The notes: generated by a model not told the origin, from the sequence alone. 64,000 nucleotides of DNA from Lentinula raphanica (GCA_027919835.1 JANVFP010000047.1:244584-308583), one strand, 5' to 3'; positions 46,583 through 59,339 are shown, numbered from the stretch's first letter. Numbers and translations: made by a program.

Positions 46583-46960
46583 ATCGAGGGAACTCGAAAA
46601 GAGGATTTGGGCGTAAGCCAATGATGCTATTGGATCCTTGGATGGGTAGAGAAAGAATGAGGAAAGGACTTACCTTTCCAGTCGACGTAATCAGTTCAAA
46701 GTCCAAATTTGAAGCAGAATACAGATGAAGATATTGAGGGCCCTCAAGAACAGGATGTGCAGCGTAAGCCGAGGATGCTATTGGATCCTTGAATGGGTGG
46801 GGAAAGATTGAGGAAAGGACTTACCTTTGCAGTCGACGTGATCAGTTTGAAGTCAAATCTGAAGCGGGTGTTCGACGAAGATGTTGAGAATTTTTGAGAA
46901 CGCGCGCAGACCAACGACGGTAGTAGATTCTCGGATGGGTAGAGAAAGAAACTGAGCAAG
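46583..46960. repeat. Imperfect tandem repeats, ~150-bp unit
   Basis: Two and a half units (about 46583-46733, 46734-46882, and a partial unit to ~46960). Each full unit contains GCGTAAGCC, TGCTATTGGATCCTTG, GGAAAGGACTTACCTTT and GTCGACGT. The two full units start their GCGTAAGCC at 46611 and 46762, a period of 151. On the minus strand each unit carries AAGGTAAGTCC, a good splice donor, so the array may be a multiplied exon-intron junction. Confidence 0.75.
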
Positions 46961-46986
46961 TTTCACTGATTGTAGTTTAGTCAGCT

Positions 46987-49661
46987 GATACTGTGAAGCT
47001 TTTGTAAAAAGGTCCGATGAGTTATCGAGGAACGTTTGAAAAAACCTGTGATAACTCGGAGGGGGCTCCGGAAATGGCTCCGGGGGGTGGTCATGCCTGT
47101 CACCACCTGTCACATGGGGCCTATATTTACTGTTTTGGGTAATTAATAATTATCTAGATATTAAATAAGCAGTACATTTTCAAAAAAAACCCGAAAATTC
47201 ATTAAAAATCTAAAAAATCCTAAAAAAGCCAGATTAGGTCAGATCAGGGTATGTAAGCAAATGACCTCATATGATCAAAAATGATGTAGGGTCAATATAG
47301 GTACTAAAAATAGCCCAAAAAATCACTAAAAATGCAAAAAATATTTAGGGATGGTATAGAGCCTATTGCAGGTCCAGGCCCATCAACATTACCAAAAAAG
47401 GAAAAAATTGATCATGAGGTCATCTTGTAGCAAAAAATCTGAAAAAAATCCTAAAAATAGTTAAAAAATTCAGGGGTGCCTTGTTGGCCCTGAAAATGCA
47501 AAATAAAAAAAAATACGCGACAAGTGTAAAAAATTTTATCACTCCAAATCATACCAAATCCACTATACAGTCAGAATATATGATGTATATGCTATTTTTA
47601 GCACCTCTAGCACCCTCAATCACTCAGAATAGCTTATATTACTTAAAAATTACACCAAACTGACAACATTGAGTAAATATGATGTACATGATATTTTTAG
47701 CACACCTAGTATCCTTGAACACTCAGAACAATTTTTATTACTCAATATGTTCAGTACACTTGGTACTTATCACACCTAACATACTAAAACTTAGACCAGT
47801 AGTGATATGTATTATGTCTAACACAGTTGACAATAAATACTCAAAATAGTGTTATCAGTCACTATACTTAACACACTTAACAGTCAAAAAGTCGGAACAA
47901 TATTACTTGATATACATAACACACTCATTGATATACTATAACACACTTATAACAACGAGTTTTGGGCGCTTATGGGCGCTTATTTGGTGTTTTTGAGTCG
48001 AAATTCATTAATAGCACACTCAATAATTTTTGTGTGGGCTCTATATTGTGTCAGGATGTTGTCTATATCATATTCCTCTAGATATAATCCGGAGAACTCG
48101 AAAATACAACCTGTGGGGCTAGCTATGCTATGATTTTTTTGTGATATAACACTGTTTTATGTAAATGACAGTGCATACACCCATGTTATGAAGTCAAACT
48201 GCTGCTGGGTCATGAAAAGAGTCATCCTATAACCTATTCTATGCTAACTCTATGTGATACAGCCAAGAGATCTGTAATGGGGGTCATTGAATATGACATC
48301 TATTGTTACATGTAAGTGTAGACATCTATGGTGTACATGAAACATGTACATGTGTATCACAGTGTCCAACCTTTATGATAGCTATCTGAATCATGTACAG
48401 ACACTGCCAGTAGACTGTAGGAGTGCTTTTCTCATGCACTAGCATCCGTATACTTGCACTACATGGACATATGCATTGGCATTTACATAAAACACTATTA
48501 TATCACACAAGATCACAGTATAGCTAGCCCCACAGGTTGTATTTTCGAGTTCTCCGGATTATATCTAGAGGAATATGATATAGACAACATCCTGACACAA
48601 TATAGAGCCCACACAAAAATTAGTATTGAGTGTGCTATTAATGAATTTCGACTCAAAAACACCAAATAAGCGCCCATAAGCGCCCAAAACTCGTTGTTAT
48701 AAGTGTGTTATAGTATATCAATGAGTGTGTTATGTATATCAAGTAATATTGTTCCGACTTTTTGACTGTTAAGTGTGTTAAGTATAGTGACTGATAACAC
48801 TATTTTGAGTATTTATTGTCAACTGTGTTAGACATAATACATATCACTACTGGTCTAAGTTTTAGTATGTTAGGTGTAATAAGTACCAAGTGTACTGAAC
48901 ATATTGAGTAATAAAAATTGTTCTGAGTGTTCAAGGATACTAGGTGTGCTAAAAATATCATGTACATCATATTTACTCAATGTTGTCAGTTTGGTGTAAT
49001 TTTTAAGTAATATAAGCTATTCTGAGTGATTGAGGGTGCTAGAGGTGCTAAAAATAGCATATACATCATATATTCTGACTGTATAGTGGATTTGGTATGA
49101 TTTGGAGTGATAAAATTTTTTACACTTGTCGCGTATTTTTTTTTATTTTGCATTTTCAGGGCCAACAAGGCACCCCTGAATTTTTTAACTATTTTTAGGA
49201 TTTTTTTCAGATTTTTTGCTACAAGATGACCTCATGATCAATTTTTTCCTTTTTTGGTAATGTTGATGGGCCTGGACCTGCAATAGGCTCTATACCATCC
49301 CTAAATATTTTTTGCATTTTTAGTGATTTTTTGGGCTATTTTTAGTACCTATATTGACCCTACATCATTTTTGATCATATGAGGTCATTTGCTTACATAC
49401 CCTGATCTGACCTAATCTGGCTTTTTTAGGATTTTTTAGATTTTTAATGAATTTTCGGGTTTTTTTGAAAATGTACTGCTTATTTAATATCTGGATAATT
49501 ATTAATTACCCAAAACAGTAAATATAGGCCCCATGTGACAGGTGGTGACAGGCATGACCACCCCCCGGAGCCATTTCCGGAGCCCCCTCCGAGTTATCAC
49601 AGGTTTTTTCAAACGTTCCTCGATAACTCATCGGACCTTTTTACAAAAGCTTCACAGTATC
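46987..49661. mobile_element. 2.7-kb AT-rich element with ~1.2-kb inverted arms
   Basis: Left arm 46987-48176 and right arm 48471-49661 are inverted copies, nearly identical for the outer ~1.1 kb. The 60-codon frame at 47481-47663 has an exact mirror at 48986-49168. The inner ~100 bp and a ~290-bp spacer are more diverged. There is no substantial coding capacity. Repeated short motifs such as TTAGCACACCTAG and ACACTTAACACAC give low complexity. The direct repeat GTTTAGTC lies 4-5 bp outside each end (46975-46982 and 49667-49674), a possible 8-bp target duplication. It is best interpreted as a fold-back type, non-autonomous DNA transposon. Confidence 0.75.
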
Positions 49662-49674
49662 CTGTGGTTTAGTC

Positions 49675-50635
49675 CGGGCGAAGACCTATCTTCGTTTATC
49701 GATGCTAGGCAAAACAGTTTCGAACGAATCCATTGATGATAAAACAAGAGCGGTCAAAAACAAAGCTTGAGAGAGACTAGCCTCGAAGATTGTCATAATC
49801 TCTGATTGCTGAGAGCTTGGGCCTCACAGGAGCAAAATCTAGAACACGTTGGCTCGATATTATCGATGAGTATGCTTTCGAACTTGAATGCAGGAGAAAC
49901 CACTGTTGAACCCGGGTTTTGGACACAGTTTCGACACGGAGGAACAGTGACATTCAAATGAGAGTAGTTTTTCAGGGTGACATCAGGTTGTGTATTTCTT
50001 CAAGAAGTATTTTACGATGTTTCTCGGTGCTCTGACGCATCTGAAAAACAGCATTAGTAAAGTGATATCATGCATATGTGTACGCGCACCTTGTCGGCAG
50101 TTGTCCTTCGAGGCCGCAAACGGTTCTTACCAGATGCATCATGTCATGAGCAGGTTCATCAGAGCAGTTGAATCAATTCAACCAGATGTCCTCCAAGTCA
50201 ACCATCTTCAAGTTCCTTTTCTGTAACTCTGTAGTCAGGCTCCATCACCTTCGAACCACATTTGACTGACCTGAGCATGAGCGCCTTGCCAATCTTGAGG
50301 TGATCTTGAGGTCATACACGGAGACAAGGATTTGACAAACCTTGAACTTGAGTTGTCGGTGTCGAAAATCTTGGTTGAAGTCAGGTTGAAGTTCTTGGAA
50401 TAAGTTGACGTTGACGTCACGCGCATTCGACAGACTACGTAATAGCTGATCCGATATGAGGCTCACATAACATCGTCGTCGACTCGTCGTCCCGAACTTT
50501 GTTACCCCTGTAATTGTTTTAACTTTTCTCCTTCTTACTTAACTCTACTTCTCTCCTACTCATCCTACCACCTCTCCGCTTACATCACTTAATCTACACT
50601 CTCCACTTTTCTACTTCTAAACTTCTCCTCTCTGA
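49675..50635. other. Intergenic region
   Basis: No recognisable gene. A pyrimidine-rich tract at about 50515-50620 precedes the next ORF and looks like a fungal promoter CT-block. Confidence 0.4.
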
Positions 50636-51673
50636 ATGCCGCAACCCGACGATCCGACCAAAGCAAAACTCTCTATCCTCTTTAATCACCCTATCCCAAC
50701 CTCAACCAATTCGCCCTACCAAAATGTTTACTCACCGTTCTCCACTCGGACCGGCCCGCCATCTCCTTCACCATATGGCTACTCCCGCCGTCGGTCTCCT
50801 ACATATTCACCCACCGATTCACATCCCGCATCGCGTAAATCATCCATCTCTCGTTCAACTTCACACTCTGAACTTTTCCGAAACTCCTCCTACCGTTCTA
50901 ATCTCAATTCGTCGTTTCGCCCGGTTAGTATCATGTCGAAGAAGAATCACGCAACTCGAACCCACTGAGCGAAAGGAGCGGCGAGGATGGAACTGGGACT
51001 ATTCAGGAGGTAGACTTCGAAGCGAATCGAGACGATCGCGAACGAAATGGAGATTCACGCAGCTCCGCTGGTGAAACTTTTTCCACAAAAGTCTCGCCTA
51101 TCTCTGCTTCTTCGGCTGCCGACGCGACGAACGCTCCTGATGCTGCGGGCGAGGCTCTCGAACTTCGAAGTATGTAACAAGTTCGAACTCTCACGAGTTT
51201 GGATGCCCCAGGTCTTTCAAAACTGCAACTGCTTTCCTTACACTTCTACGCTGTCTCCGATGACGATGCCATTGTGCTTAATCAACGCACAAAGGAAATG
51301 TATGCAACGCCCAGAGGTGAAGAGCGTGTCCACCGCGACACATCCTTTTGCCATGCTTGGGCTTACCCTTCAAAATCTCTTTCGCTCGTCTTCTATCACC
51401 TTCAAAATGCTGTACTGTAAGTTTTCACTTGTTACATCTAGCTATATTGGCTCATTCTTCAACAGCTCTTTCCTCTTACCCTCTTTATATGATTCACTTT
51501 CGACACCTCTCCTCAATGCACTCACTCCTAACTTCAACTACGTGCACGAGGACTCGGACTTCCTTCATGGTCATCAGACTTACATTCTCATACTTACACG
51601 ACGACGACTACCTCTATAACTCCATCTCTGCCTTGGAATCGATCTTCGTTCTCTTGAAGTGTTTGCCATGTTA
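50636..51673 (+). CDS. Hypothetical protein with a disordered N-terminus
   Basis: The ATG at 50636 opens MPQPDDPTKAKLSILFNHPI, followed by a Ser/Pro/Tyr-rich tract (PPSPSPYGYSRRRSPTYSPT). A second exon, in another frame, has NPLSERSGEDGTIQEVDFEA and DATNAPDAAGEALELR. After a short intron near 51171-51211 comes LSKLQLLSLHFYAVSDDDAI and SFCHAWAYPSKSLSLVFYHL. A further exon from about 51467 reads LLPSLYDSLSTPLLNALTP. The alternation of disordered and helical parts is consistent with a real gene, but I know no family. The 3' end is uncertain. Confidence 0.45.
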
Positions 51674-53053
51674 ACGCACGTTGAGGTTGCTGGAGTAAAT
51701 CAAAGATGTCGAAGGCGCGGGCAAAGAGGTAAACGAGATGGACATCAATCCGGTGCTGAGCTTGGATATAGAGGGTACTCTACTCGCTTGAATACCCTGA
51801 TGTATGAAAAGCACAACCGATCAAACGGTGGTCCACGACGCCTTCAGATGCTGGTAAGTTCTCTTCCTCGATTTTGTACCATGCCCGATCATAAATCTTC
51901 TGGATGAGTAGGTGCATGGCTGAAGAAGATGAGGAGACGAGTTGGAGCTGGAAGCTTTTGTAGTTTCGAGTGAGTAGGATGAGTCCGAGGAGAATGAAGG
52001 AAATGGATTTGGTGATAACGTTGATGATCCTGGAGATGGGGAAGGAAACTTTGAGGACTAGCCTTCTGAATGAGTACGAATTATGACGAATCACAATGGA
52101 TGACAATAAATGATAAAGGTCTGATAATCCACCTGTCAACACTTATAATCACTTGTCAACGTTGCGGGCGCGGCATCTTATGCAGCTGTGTAAATCTCAC
52201 GAGCCTTCATCAACCTCTTACAACGAGCAGTCAGGATTATGTTGATTATAATCCAGCATCAACCTCGATAATATATGTGCACTTTTGCTGGTTGGCAGGC
52301 AGGCTACTAGTACTAGTACCACGATTGCTCCGTAGATATATTGGACTGTCTACTGCTCGAGGATTTTTTTTAGGAATGGGATGGGAGGATTTGTCTTGGG
52401 CTGTAGAGCTCAGGAACCAGCCATCTCTTTGCGTCCTTAAACTGTGCACGTAGTAACGTTTGCTACTTCTCGTTCAACATATTTTAAAGCTGAGTGATCA
52501 CAGTGTCGAATTTGTAAGATAAAGTAGTACTACAAATCATGAGTAGATATAGGACTAACCACTTCCTATTCATCGTCCAGGTGAGCGTCTTCGCGAAGTA
52601 TAGAGTTCATTCGATTTGAGAATGCGTTCAAGTAGAAGTCCTCAAGGTACAACTATATCAATGTAGATGAGTCTAACATGTCCGACAACAAGCCTGTTAT
52701 GTTTTCTTGGAAAGATGGATTCATGAAGCATTATATTTTCAACTGATCGTGCATTAGTAGAGGACCTGGTACATATTCGAGGATGAAAATTGAGCTACGA
52801 TTCGTCTAGTGATACAGTTTACACAATCAGTGCCTCAAGCAAACTATTGGTGAACTTTGCGGGGAATTCAAATCGATGCGTTGTATCGCGTGCACGCAAT
52901 GAGGATAGATGCTAATGAGTTCATGTAAATCCTCATTGGTATTGAGAAGTAGTCGGATTGCTAAAAGAATCGAAAAGTCAGTATTTTCAGAATGATAATC
53001 CTCGAGCATTTGTTGAAGGACATACACGAGGAGTTTCTATACGCCATTTCAGC
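51674..53053. other. Region without a recognisable gene
   Basis: Only short frames without splice-consistent continuation. A ~55-residue frame at 52827-53027 (minus) looks helical but has no supporting context. Confidence 0.4.
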
Positions 53054-53724
53054 TCAGTCAGACCTACAATCCATTTCTTCTCGACGTGATTGTACAACGG
53101 AGCCTAATAATCTGGGAAATGTTAGAACTTATACGAGAACAAGGAACCGGATTCGAGGTACTTATTGCCTTCTTCATAATAGCATCTAACCGAGGCCGAT
53201 TCATGTCAATTTTCAAGATTTGAATCTCTGGTGTCTGCCGCCAAAATATTGGTCGCCTTGAGCTCTGGAGTGTTGAATGACGAAGATATACTGGTTGAAG
53301 GAGATCGAGGCTGTTCATGAGGTCGATGTTGATGTAATGGAGCGTGTCCCGTATAACCGGAACTCAGACGTGGTACGGTAGTATTGGTAGAGATTAGATG
53401 CCTATGACGGTGTAGGGCATGGAGTTCATACAAGAGATCGTTGGCAGGTTTATAACATGAGTTCGAATCGCCGCCATTTGAAGCGGCTAAGGCCTGGGAT
53501 GCGTCCGCCTCGTCAACGATGTCTTCTTCGCCATCATCTTCTTTGTCATGGTGGATTCCGCAAATGTCCTGCGATGTACCCCATCCTCGCATCTGGCCAT
53601 CAAGAATGGGTGGTTGGATTCGCCTCCGCTTTGCGTCATGACCCATTGGTGCGGAGTTTCCTTCGAGTAGCGCATTAGATGATGAGAACGGCAGAGGTGA
53701 AGAAGATCTTTGTCGTTTCCACAT
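53054..53724 (-). CDS. Basidiomycete hypothetical protein, possibly interrupted
   Basis: Starts MWKRQRSSSPLPFSSSNALL, followed by DAKRRRIQPPILDGQMRGWG. The middle has LLYELHALHRHRHLIS, a motif I associate with a family of Agaricomycete hypothetical proteins. The end can be joined over a ~52-nt intron as YYEEGNKLLGSVVQSRREEM before the stop at 53054. Between the first exon and this end there is an in-frame TGA at about 53211 that I could not remove with a phase-correct intron. The gene is therefore either a nonsense mutant or spliced in a way I do not see. Function unknown. Confidence 0.45.
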
Positions 53725-55293
53725 TATAGGATGGAAGTGGCTAGTAGTAGAGTTCTTTGTGAAACTCAGGCGCTTATAATGAAGGTCATTACATGTGACT
53801 TAGGACATGCGGCCTACAACGCACTGGTAGGTCATGTAGTGACTGTTAAGTGATTCTAGATGCAAGATGACTTACAAGGAGGATACATGATGGATGCTCT
53901 TGAAGGGTTTCCCTGGTCTTCGCCACCAGTGTAGGCCTGCTATCTAGTGACTCTGCCTCCTCGTCCTCTATGATTCCAACAACTCAGAAGTGGGAGACGA
54001 TCGATGTTGGTAAACTTCTCAGGCATGATCAGGATGAAATGTTCGACGCTGGCCGCTTGACTGGGAGGGTGTTGAAATGCTGGATGATCAATCTTTCGAA
54101 CCAAGAGACTCAGTGTGATCAATGAGAATGAAGATGATAACAACATACAGCAGCAATCAACAGAAATGACCGTGTCTCCAAGCCACGGAGAATCTCGAAT
54201 GCTGCTTGGTTATTCAGCCAGTTGGAGTGATACCCTTGCTGGTGAGCTTTCAATATCAGCCTGTTAATTGTATTCCCTGCCTTAACCTGTGACCATCTCC
54301 ATGAGATGTCGGTCTATGGTAAATTAAGAGTTTGATTCTAGAGGAAAGCGAAAGAGACAGCGAGGTTATAGCAGACACCGAGTCGAATATAGGAGATTGG
54401 CTCAGCTCAACTTGGAGGAGAAAAGTCATAACATTCTTGGACTATCATGTGTATGGACCACGACAGCTTTTGGGTGTACACGTGAAATAAATAGAGTTTG
54501 TGAGTTCAATTCTGAAAAACGGACGAGTCAGATAACTTACACGACATGAAGAACTCACAGCTCGTCGTATTCTTGTTTGATTTTGCAATGATTTGTCTTT
54601 GACCCCCGTCGTCCAGAGTACAGGAGGCGGTAGTTTGCCGGGCCAAAGACATAAGTCGAACAAGACATTTGACAGAGATTGACACGAAGCGCTAGATGGG
54701 CTAGATGGTAGGGGCGTCGACACATTCAAGCGTCGACGGTAAGCCTGCGCTCGGGGCTCTACCGGTGATTCTATAAAGTGTTGGGCATTTTCGTTCAGGC
54801 GAACGACATCGTCAACAGGGTGGATGACGGGAAAGGAGCCAAGCTACCATACCATATCTGAGGAGGCAATGAGCAATGAGACACGAGTATATACACCATC
54901 AGCCCAATTGATTTTGCTTGGCTTACCTAGAGCTCCTCATGCGCATTCGGTCTTCAAGCTCTATTGGTACCAGCTTCTCAGAGCACACTCCATTCTCCTA
55001 GTCGTATTTCTCTTCCTCGCCTTCTTGACATCCTCAAGGTAGAACATTGAAATTGATGATATGGTTTACCGTTTAGGGAACATGTCACTGGACTTCGAGA
55101 TTCGGTCGGATCATGATCCGATAGATAATCTAATCTAATCGCCATATTTTTACTCAATCCGATATTCAATGGGCGACGAACGGTCCAAACACACATTCAA
55201 CGCATTTGCAGTACATAGCGGGTGGAATAGTACTGGTTGAATATGCAACTTAGTACATACATTATCACACTATAGACATACATCGAGTAGAAT
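53725..55293. other. Region without a recognisable gene
   Basis: Both strands hold only short frames. A small frame at 54445-54729 (minus) has no family resemblance. Confidence 0.4.
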
Positions 55294-56403
55294 TCAAACA
55301 GGAATTCCGATACCAGCATACTCCCCCTGCATCAGTTTCAAGCCTTTATGCTCATCCAAGTACTGAGGTCGATAGAAGGATCGCGGTAAGCATGGGGGGT
55401 CTGCACGTTTGATAACCTGCGAGCTATATCGTCGTCCTGTGCGCTTGCGGCCAGCCTTCCCAAAAATCATGGGCTCAGCAGTTCTCGTTTGATCCACCTT
55501 CTGGAAAAGCAGCCGAAAATCAGGATGACGAAAATCAAGGTCCTTAACAATGCGGATGGACTGATTTCCAGAGTCGACGCTATCTTCTTCATCTGACATC
55601 CCGTCGACTGTCAGCAGGTTCAATGATACGATTACATCGGACCAGAACGTCGCTCGTTGGGCATCCCCTTGATCTTGACTGGTTTCTGCCATAACGGTGG
55701 CAATGCTAACTCTCCGCTCATATTTCTGTAAATTTGATAGTATGTTCAGGTAGAAGAAAGATAGGCGGATAGGAGGCTTACGCTTTGCAACATTCTCCGT
55801 CTCTTGTTCTTTTCTTTCTTCGTTTCGTAACTTTGATAGATTCCAGTAGCACCTCTGCTATTCTCTACGTCAACAAAAATCCTGTAGATTCGTTGTTGGA
55901 CCATCCTCTTCCACTCTTCGATACTCTTCTGTTTACCAAAAACATCATCTGAGTGCATAGCCATGACATGCAGGTCCACAGCGAGTTGGTGACACAACGC
56001 TTGGTTCCAAAGGGAGTCTCGCATCTCAGATGCTGTGCCTCCAGAGGTATCCAAAATGGCCTGTTTAGTCGAAGGACCATTGACAAGGGGGTTCTCAAGG
56101 AATAAGGCAAGATGAGACCTGCTGAGAGGTTGCAACTCCCAAGCGTCTTTCAATTCCGTAATTCCCATTGACTCTTCGAGCTTGTCGCGTACGAGTCTCT
56201 GTTAGAATGCGTTTCCATATCAGGGGCGAGTCGAACATGAAGATGAAGACCGTACATTGCAATGATTTCTCTCAGCCCGTTTCGCCTCCTGTAATCGAGC
56301 GTAATCATCCTGGGTCCACAGGTGAGGGATTTTCAGTCGATTATGGGGGTAGGTGGTATATCGGGAAACACACCTTCCGAGTTTGAGTCGTTGTTGTTGG
56401 CAT
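55294..56403 (-). CDS. Agaricomycete-restricted hypothetical protein (KYERRV/GMSDEE family)
   Basis: Multi-exon gene. It opens MPTTTTQTRK, then IPHLWTQDDYARLQEAKRAE, then a long exon from RDKLEESMGITELKDAWELQ to ETKKEKNKRRRML, and a last exon KYERRVSIATVMAE ... GMSDEED ... DLDFRHPDFRLLFQKVD. The end has GRKRTGRRYSSQVIKRADPP and LPRSFYRPQYL. I recognise this layout as a multi-copy protein family of mushroom genomes with no known function. It lies head-to-head with another such gene, starts 250 bp apart. Introns are near 55700-55790, 56170-56230 and 56330-56375. Confidence 0.65.
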
Positions 56404-56654
56404 GGCTGGATCACACTGCGAAGGAACAGGAAGGAATTCTAATATAGCAAGCTTGTCTTGCGAGAGTCTGCCTAGGGGAGACTAGGAAGGAATTGACCTC
56501 GATTACGTTACGTCACACTCTCTTTCAAATTTCGGCGCTCTTCGACCTTGATCATGAACAAAGGACTGGCGAAGGCCATATGGACCGGTGAGTAACCCTT
56601 TGTTGGCAAAGATTCTTTGCCTCTAATATCTCTTATAAATCCTGTTTCTCCTAC

Positions 56655-57703
56655 GTGAACGACTATCTGATCATGATTCTTACTCCCAACACTACAACTC
56701 GCATTGTGCGATGCGACCGAGTCGAGCTGCTCAACACTCCTTCCAAATCTGAAGGCTCCGATCGTCGTGTTCTTCAATCAGGCCCACTTAGAACACCGCG
56801 AATGCTTCATCGAGCGTCTCCTTATGGGGTTCGTTCACCGTCACCGGATCCTAGATTCCATCCATCCTCAGCTGCCACCACACCTACTGCCACTCCCACA
56901 CCTCCTTCTCAGCCGAATGATCCTGCTTCCACAGGATGTATCATACACAATCCCGTTCGCTCTTCTCGCCCTCGTATCATCTCGAGTCGTATCACCAGAC
57001 CTGGTACAGCAAAGGACGTGGCGTCCTCGCCAGAACCCACCGCACAAGTTATCACTCAGATCCATCGGAAAGGCTATGTAGGTGACTCTAATCAGGGGAG
57101 CCGTGAAGGTCACGTAGACGCTGAAGAAGAAGAAGAAGAAAAACAAGAAGAAGAAGACAACGACAACGACGATTCAGTTCGTGATGGCAAAATCGCAAAG
57201 CCTCCTGGTGAAGTTGGTAGACCGGGAAGGGGAGGATATAATTTGCGTTCTGAGCTTCGTTGGTCCGTCGGACGTTTCAATAAAGTTAAGGTATGTCGTG
57301 GCATGTCAGGATAAGCGTATACTCAAACCTCTTGTCAGAAATATATCAATGGGTTAGTTGAGCAAAAGCTCGATTGCCTTCAACCTTTGAGTAAGCAGAC
57401 ACTTGCGGCAGTCCAAGATGTTCGTTCCATGGTCAGTGGCATGTGCATCCATATTGCCGCGCGCTCATTGCATTCCGTCAGGCTGTGGACAAGTACATCT
57501 TCCTCAATGACTACCACGACAACTGGGCGGTCGACGACTTTATCAGATGTCACTTGAAGTATCGTAAACAAGCTCTACAGAAAATAGCATTAGGAAAGGA
57601 GGCAGCTGATGCAAAAGAAGAGTTGCAGCGATATCGACAACGGGAAGCTGAGAAGAAGAAAGAAAAACGAAGAGAAGATAACAGACGGCATTCGAGTAGT
57701 TAG
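56655..57703 (+). CDS. Agaricomycete-restricted hypothetical protein (DNW-V-D-FIR family)
   Basis: Exons are about 56655-57290, 57339-57431 and 57482-57703, with 48- and 50-nt introns. The N-terminal half is disordered and Pro/Ser/Thr-rich with an acidic run (DAEEEEEEKQEEEDNDND). The C-terminal half has the family's conserved pattern: KYINGLVEQKLDCLQPLSKQ, AVDKYIFLNDYHDNWAVDDF and IRCHLKYRKQALQKI, ending in a charged coiled tail (REAEKKKEKRREDNRRH). I know similar C-terminal domains from many mushroom genomes, always without function. The start may be the ATG at 56655 or a later one near 56802. Confidence 0.6.
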
Positions 57704-59339
57704 ATGCATTTTGCAGGACTCTTGATAACTGTTGCGTATCGAAGACGTTCCAACTTCGAAACTTCGGCTCTAAAATCTTGTTCTAGCTCCACTGTCACTA
57801 AATCACTTACTTCTCTTCATCATCTGCGGCCTGCGATTAGTGTTATCATTGTCAGAGAAAACAGGTGTAGTACGCCGCTATAATTCATCCGCTTGCAGAC
57901 GATTGAAACCCGCCGATTGATCGTGAGCAACTATCAGCTCATATTGTGATTTCATACAACCCTTTTCACCCTCTCCGACGAGATTGCAGCAACTTCTCCA
58001 AGCCTTTCAGAACTCACTATGAAATGCATTGTACAATCGATTGATCATCATATAACAGCCTTCTGACTCTTATCGTCATTTACTTGCACAATGGGGAAAG
58101 TGGGAACCAAGGAACAAGAAACATGCTGCAACTTGGAGTTTGGAAAATTCTCCGCCCATGCAGGCATAATATTCATTCATTCATTCTGGTTAGCTTTGTG
58201 AAGAAAAATTTGCATTTCTAAGCGTGTGAAACCGTGAACGGAACAGTTGTCGGAGCCGAAGACAAACGATCATTCAAACATTCATCCATGCTGGTTCCGT
58301 TGGAATGCTCAATGAAGGGTTCGTTTTTCAAACGTCCCGAACAAAAGTCGAAGTGCAAGACCAAAGCGCATCCTATCAACTTGTTGAATTCATGTCTAGC
58401 GTGGACCCTGATGGACCCACAAGTTCCCATTCAAATTATATATCACAGATAGCTCAACAGGTTCTCAATGAGAATCGGTGCCACTCAATGATTCGTGTGA
58501 TCTGATTCAGCGCCTAAGTTCCTGAATCAGAGAATCGGTTACATCATTATTTCCGATTGCTGGAGTTTTCCAAGATGAACATGACTACAACATGAGGTTG
58601 CATATGACCCTGCAGAACATGTCATGCAGCTTGTCTACTAGTGGCCCGATTATCTCGAGCTTTGCACTCCAACGAAGGCGTATTATGGCGCATTCCACTG
58701 GCGGCCAGAAGACAAAAACATCGAAACTCCCTAGGCACTTCTTCCACCGCCTCATGTTTTACTAGTCTCGCTCCAATTCATGATCATGAGCCAATCGAAT
58801 TTCTTTGCACCTCATGGCCCGACTTACATCTGGGGTTCTTTTTACACAATGTGATACAGTGGCTGGGATAGGCCCTAGGGTTGAAGAGGGTTGAAGTAGG
58901 GTTGAGTGACCAGGTGCAGTGGTGCAACATACTTGTAATTTCACATCGGATTGCCCTGACGCTCGAGTTTCTAATCAGTTGCTCGAACGATACCAAAACA
59001 TTTGTCGCTCCTTGTTTTTGCCCAAATTTCTCACACGTGGCGGTAATACGCCCATTTTGCGTGCAGGCATGCAATGGCCTAATTTTAACGATTAGAGCCT
59101 TGTAGAGTACTAAAGGACTGTAGTGAGCCCGAGCTGACAGTCAAACTTGTATCATGTTAATGCCAGGACGTCAGATCCAGACAGGAAAACACATCCTGAC
59201 GAATAATAAGAGTTCACACTCGAGTCCCTTGGTCGGGGAGTCCTTCAAGACAAAGCCACCTCTGATATGAGCTATCAAGGGATTATCAACTTAGTTTTCA
59301 ACGCCTAACGGCCAACTGAGTATGGTACTGCACCGAGAC
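57704..59339. other. Intergenic region before the retroelement
   Basis: No gene found. The left edge of the retrotransposon may lie in the last part of this stretch. A possible LTR start (TGTTAATGCC) occurs at about 59155, but I cannot confirm it because the second LTR is outside the window. Confidence 0.35.

Noticed and set aside
48454..48669. 71-codon frame in the right arm of the palindrome
   Set aside because: It lies in repeat sequence and has no counterpart that would suggest selection.
47481..49168. Mirror 60-codon frames in the large inverted repeat
   Set aside because: They are identical because the arms are identical; the AT-rich composition and hydrophobic low-complexity product do not look like a gene.
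52827..53027. Minus-strand frame downstream of the hypothetical gene at 53054
   Set aside because: It overlaps the 3' end of that gene's transcript path and shows no family pattern.
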